Under the pieces are notes generated by a model, which saw only the letters and a program-made list of their open reading frames with translations, was not told the DNA's origin and did no database searches. A stretch of DNA of 7,987 nt from an uncultured Bacilli bacterium (GTDB lineage Bacteria; Bacillota_I; Bacilli_A; RF39; UBA660): NCBI GenBank assembly GCA_910586865.1, contig CAJUIY010000060.1, positions 1-7,987 on the forward strand. Direction: 5' to 3'. Made by a program: the position numbers and the translations under genes. Each line of letters opens with the position of its first letter. The first letter of the stretch is position 1. Below are positions 6,117 to 7,987 of this stretch, piece by piece.

Positions 6117-6302
6117 ATGCAAGAAAGAAGTGATAAAAAATTAGAACATTTAAAATCATATGTAGTAGAAATCGCTATGTTAGAATTTATTAAAGATAAT
6201 AATTTAATTGATAATAACGAATATCAAAAAATTAAAACTAAAATTGAAAATGAATATGCGAAATATAACAAACTTAACAATTCAGAATATAGTTTTGTAT
6301 GA
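6117..6302 (+). CDS. Small SHOCT-like protein of the recombinase operon
   Basis: This 61-residue, highly charged protein looks like two helices: about residues 8-27 and 31-52. The second part, LIDNNEYQKIKTKIENEY, follows the SHOCT pattern (a short C-terminal helix pair with a leucine or isoleucine, then an acidic turn and E/Y-x-K-I/K repeats). From general knowledge, short proteins of this kind are commonly encoded just before TnpX/TndX-like serine recombinases in Firmicutes elements; their role is not established, but partner or regulator of the recombinase is a reasonable guess. The AAGGGGG ribosome binding site supports the start. It ends 48 bases before recombinase 2 and should be co-transcribed with it. 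Confidence 0.75.
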   Translation: MQERSDKKLEHLKSYVVEIAMLEFIKDNNLIDNNEYQKIKTKIENEYAKYNKLNNSEYSFV

Positions 6303-6350
6303 AAAAAATATTTGAAATATGCTATTATTCAACAATTAGGAAAGGAATAA

Positions 6351-7987
6351 ATGAATAATAAAAATGTTGAAGTAATAGCACCAACTTCTAAAACAATGTG
6401 CTTAAAAGGAAATGTAAAATATACACTTATTCGTACTTGTGCTTATTGTAGAGTTAGTACAGATAATGAAGATCAGAAAACAAGTTATGACTCACAACGA
6501 ATCCATTATAAAAATATGATAGAAGAAAATCCTGATTGGGAGTTTGTAGGAATTTATGCTGATGAAGGTATTACAGGAACACAAACAACAAAACGAGAAC
6601 AATTTAATCAGATGATGAGCGATGCTTTAAATGGTAAGATTGATTTAATATTAGCCAAGTCAATATCAAGATTTGCTCGTAATACAGTTGATACTCTAAA
6701 TTGTGTAAGGTTACTTCGTGAACATAATGTAGATGTTTATTTTGAAAAGGAAAATATCCATACTCTAGGATTATCCAATGAATTATTTCTAACTTTATAT
6801 AGTGCTTTTGCTCAAGCAGAAAGTGAGTCTATATCAGAAAATGTAAAAGCTGGAGTTCGCATGAAGATGAAGCGTGGAGAGTTAGTTGGTAAATATGCTC
6901 CTTTTGGTTATCTATATGATAAAGAAAAAGATTTGATTTATCCTGATGAAAGTAAGAAAGATATTGTTACTTATATTTTTGAAGAATATGCCAAAGGTGT
7001 AGGTTTTAGAACAATTGCTCTTAACTTGAATAATCTAGGTATACCTAGTCCCTCTAATTTAAAATGGTGTCATGCATCAGTACGAAGAATTATCACAAAT
7101 GAAAAATATGTAGGAGATTTAAAAACTGGTAAATACTATACTGAAAATGTTTTAACTCATAAAAAGAAAGTCAATTATGGAGAGAAAGAACAATACTTTA
7201 CTTCTAATCATCACGAACCGATTATCTCTCGTGAACTATGGGATAAATGCCAAGAAATATTAGCAATTAGAAGCAAGATAATCAAGCCAGATGGAAATAA
7301 AGATAAGTTTAGCTGTAAATATGCTTTTAGTAGTAAAATCTTTTGTGGAATATGTGGAGAAAGATTTATCAGACGTTCTTATAAAATTAGAAGTAATAAT
7401 AAAGAAGTAGCTTATTGGATATGTAGGAGCCACAGAAATAAAATTGAATGTTCCAATCTCATTCATTATAAACAAGAAGAATTAGAAGATATATTTGTAA
7501 TTGCTTATAACAAACTATTTCAAGATAGCAATAAATATATCAATACATTTATGAAAAAAGTAAATGAAGTTATCAATGAAAATAACAATCATAATAGTGG
7601 TAAGAAGATACAAGATGAAATATCTAAATTAGAAAATAAATTATCTAATTTAATTGATTTACAACTTGATGGCTCTATTTCAAAAGAGATATTGAACCAA
7701 AAAAGTTTTGAAATTACAAACAAGATTAAAGAGTATGAACAACAGCTAAAAGATACTCAAGATATAGAAAATACTAGAAAACAAAAACTAGAACAAATTG
7801 ATAAAATATCAAATACTCTAAAACAATATAAAGGTCTGACAAAATTTAATGAAGACGTATTTAATAGTATGGTTGATAAAATTATTATTGGAGAAAAGTC
7901 AGAAAATGGAGAAGAAGATTTTTACAAGATTAAATTCATTTTAAAAACTGGAGAGTTAATCAACGAAAATCTACCGAATGGAAAACT
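6351..7987 (+). CDS. Large serine recombinase (recombinase 2), TnpX/TndX-like, truncated by the window edge
   Basis: The reading frame is open from the ATG at 6351 to the window end: 545 codons seen, C-terminus missing. An AGGAAAGGA ribosome binding site precedes the start. The catalytic domain is complete: AYCRVST (Arg34, nucleophile Ser36), YADEGITGT (69-77), SRFARN (106-111, two conserved Arg) and AQAESESISENVKAG (154-168). The recombinase domain follows (about 180-305, including YGYLYD-like and WCHASVRRIITNEKYVGDL segments), then a zinc ribbon with CGIC (332-335) and C358/C367, and a coiled coil near 405-480. These features match recombinases of Tn4451/Tn5397-type integrative elements, which excise and insert the element through a circular intermediate. 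Unlike recombinase 1 it shows no lesion and should be active. It is the second gene of an operon with the SHOCT-like gene; further element genes probably lie to the right. Confidence 0.92.
   Translation, partial: MNNKNVEVIAPTSKTMCLKGNVKYTLIRTCAYCRVSTDNEDQKTSYDSQRIHYKNMIEENPDWEFVGIYADEGITGTQTTKREQFNQMMSDALNGKIDLILAKSISRFARNTVDTLNCVRLLREHNVDVYFEKENIHTLGLSNELFLTLYSAFAQAESESISENVKAGVRMKMKRGELVGKYAPFGYLYDKEKDLIYPDESKKDIVTYIFEEYAKGVGFRTIALNLNNLGIPSPSNLKWCHASVRRIITNEKYVGDLKTGKYYTENVLTHKKKVNYGEKEQYFTSNHHEPIISRELWDKCQEILAIRSKIIKPDGNKDKFSCKYAFSSKIFCGICGERFIRRSYKIRSNNKEVAYWICRSHRNKIECSNLIHYKQEELEDIFVIAYNKLFQDSNKYINTFMKKVNEVINENNNHNSGKKIQDEISKLENKLSNLIDLQLDGSISKEILNQKSFEITNKIKEYEQQLKDTQDIENTRKQKLEQIDKISNTLKQYKGLTKFNEDVFNSMVDKIIIGEKSENGEEDFYKIKFILKTGELINENLPNGK

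Noticed and set aside
7260..7475. Open reading frame of 71 residues on the minus strand
   Set aside because: It lies wholly inside recombinase 2, opposite its zinc ribbon, with no own signals.
1..7987. CRISPR array, tRNA or rRNA genes
   Set aside because: No regularly spaced repeats and no cloverleaf or rRNA-like sequence were seen on either strand.

Overview
The window is very AT-rich DNA with standard-code genes, purine-rich ribosome binding sites (GGAGG/GGGGG types) and long stretches of non-coding sequence full of inverted repeats. This fits the accessory genome (an integrative element or a nest of them) of a low-GC Firmicutes/Bacillota-type bacterium, perhaps a gut lineage; no species can be named from the sequence. 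The two most certain genes are both large serine recombinases, the integrases of mobile elements. They point away from each other: one on the minus strand (2095-3996) and one on the plus strand that runs off the right edge (6351-7987).

Layout, left to right. A small zinc-ribbon protein gene (131-370, +) has a strong ribosome binding site and its own terminator. A 460-base non-coding stretch follows, holding hairpins and minus-strand terminators. Next is a 298-residue unrecognised protein (831-1727, -) with an extended -10 promoter. Between it and the recombinase stop codon lies a dense set of hairpins (about 1832-2084) that looks like a structured RNA or DNA element. Recombinase 1 (2095-3996, -) has an intact body but a damaged or unusual N-terminus and no convincing start signal. 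A strong intrinsic terminator (4082-4132, -) separates it from a second unrecognised protein of 337 residues (4264-5277, -), which has a near-consensus promoter.

That promoter lies back to back with a plus-strand promoter, and the two -35 boxes are the arms of one palindrome (5330-5346). To the right is about 770 bases of leader-like sequence. It holds a second strong promoter (5480-5507), an attenuator-like hairpin at 5536-5570, several alternative stems, two related hairpins with compensating changes, and an intrinsic terminator at 5973-6000. It ends at a small SHOCT-like protein gene (6117-6302) and recombinase 2 (6351 onward), which form an operon with a catalytically complete Tn4451 TnpX/TndX-type recombinase.

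How it may fit together (inference): the SHOCT-like protein and recombinase 2 form the integration/excision module of an element, with the hairpin-rich leader controlling its expression or carrying its attachment site. The broken 5' end of recombinase 1 suggests an older element damaged by a small indel or by insertion of a younger element. The two unrecognised proteins, each with its own promoter, are candidate cargo genes. No CRISPR array, tRNA, rRNA, intron core or reverse transcriptase was seen.
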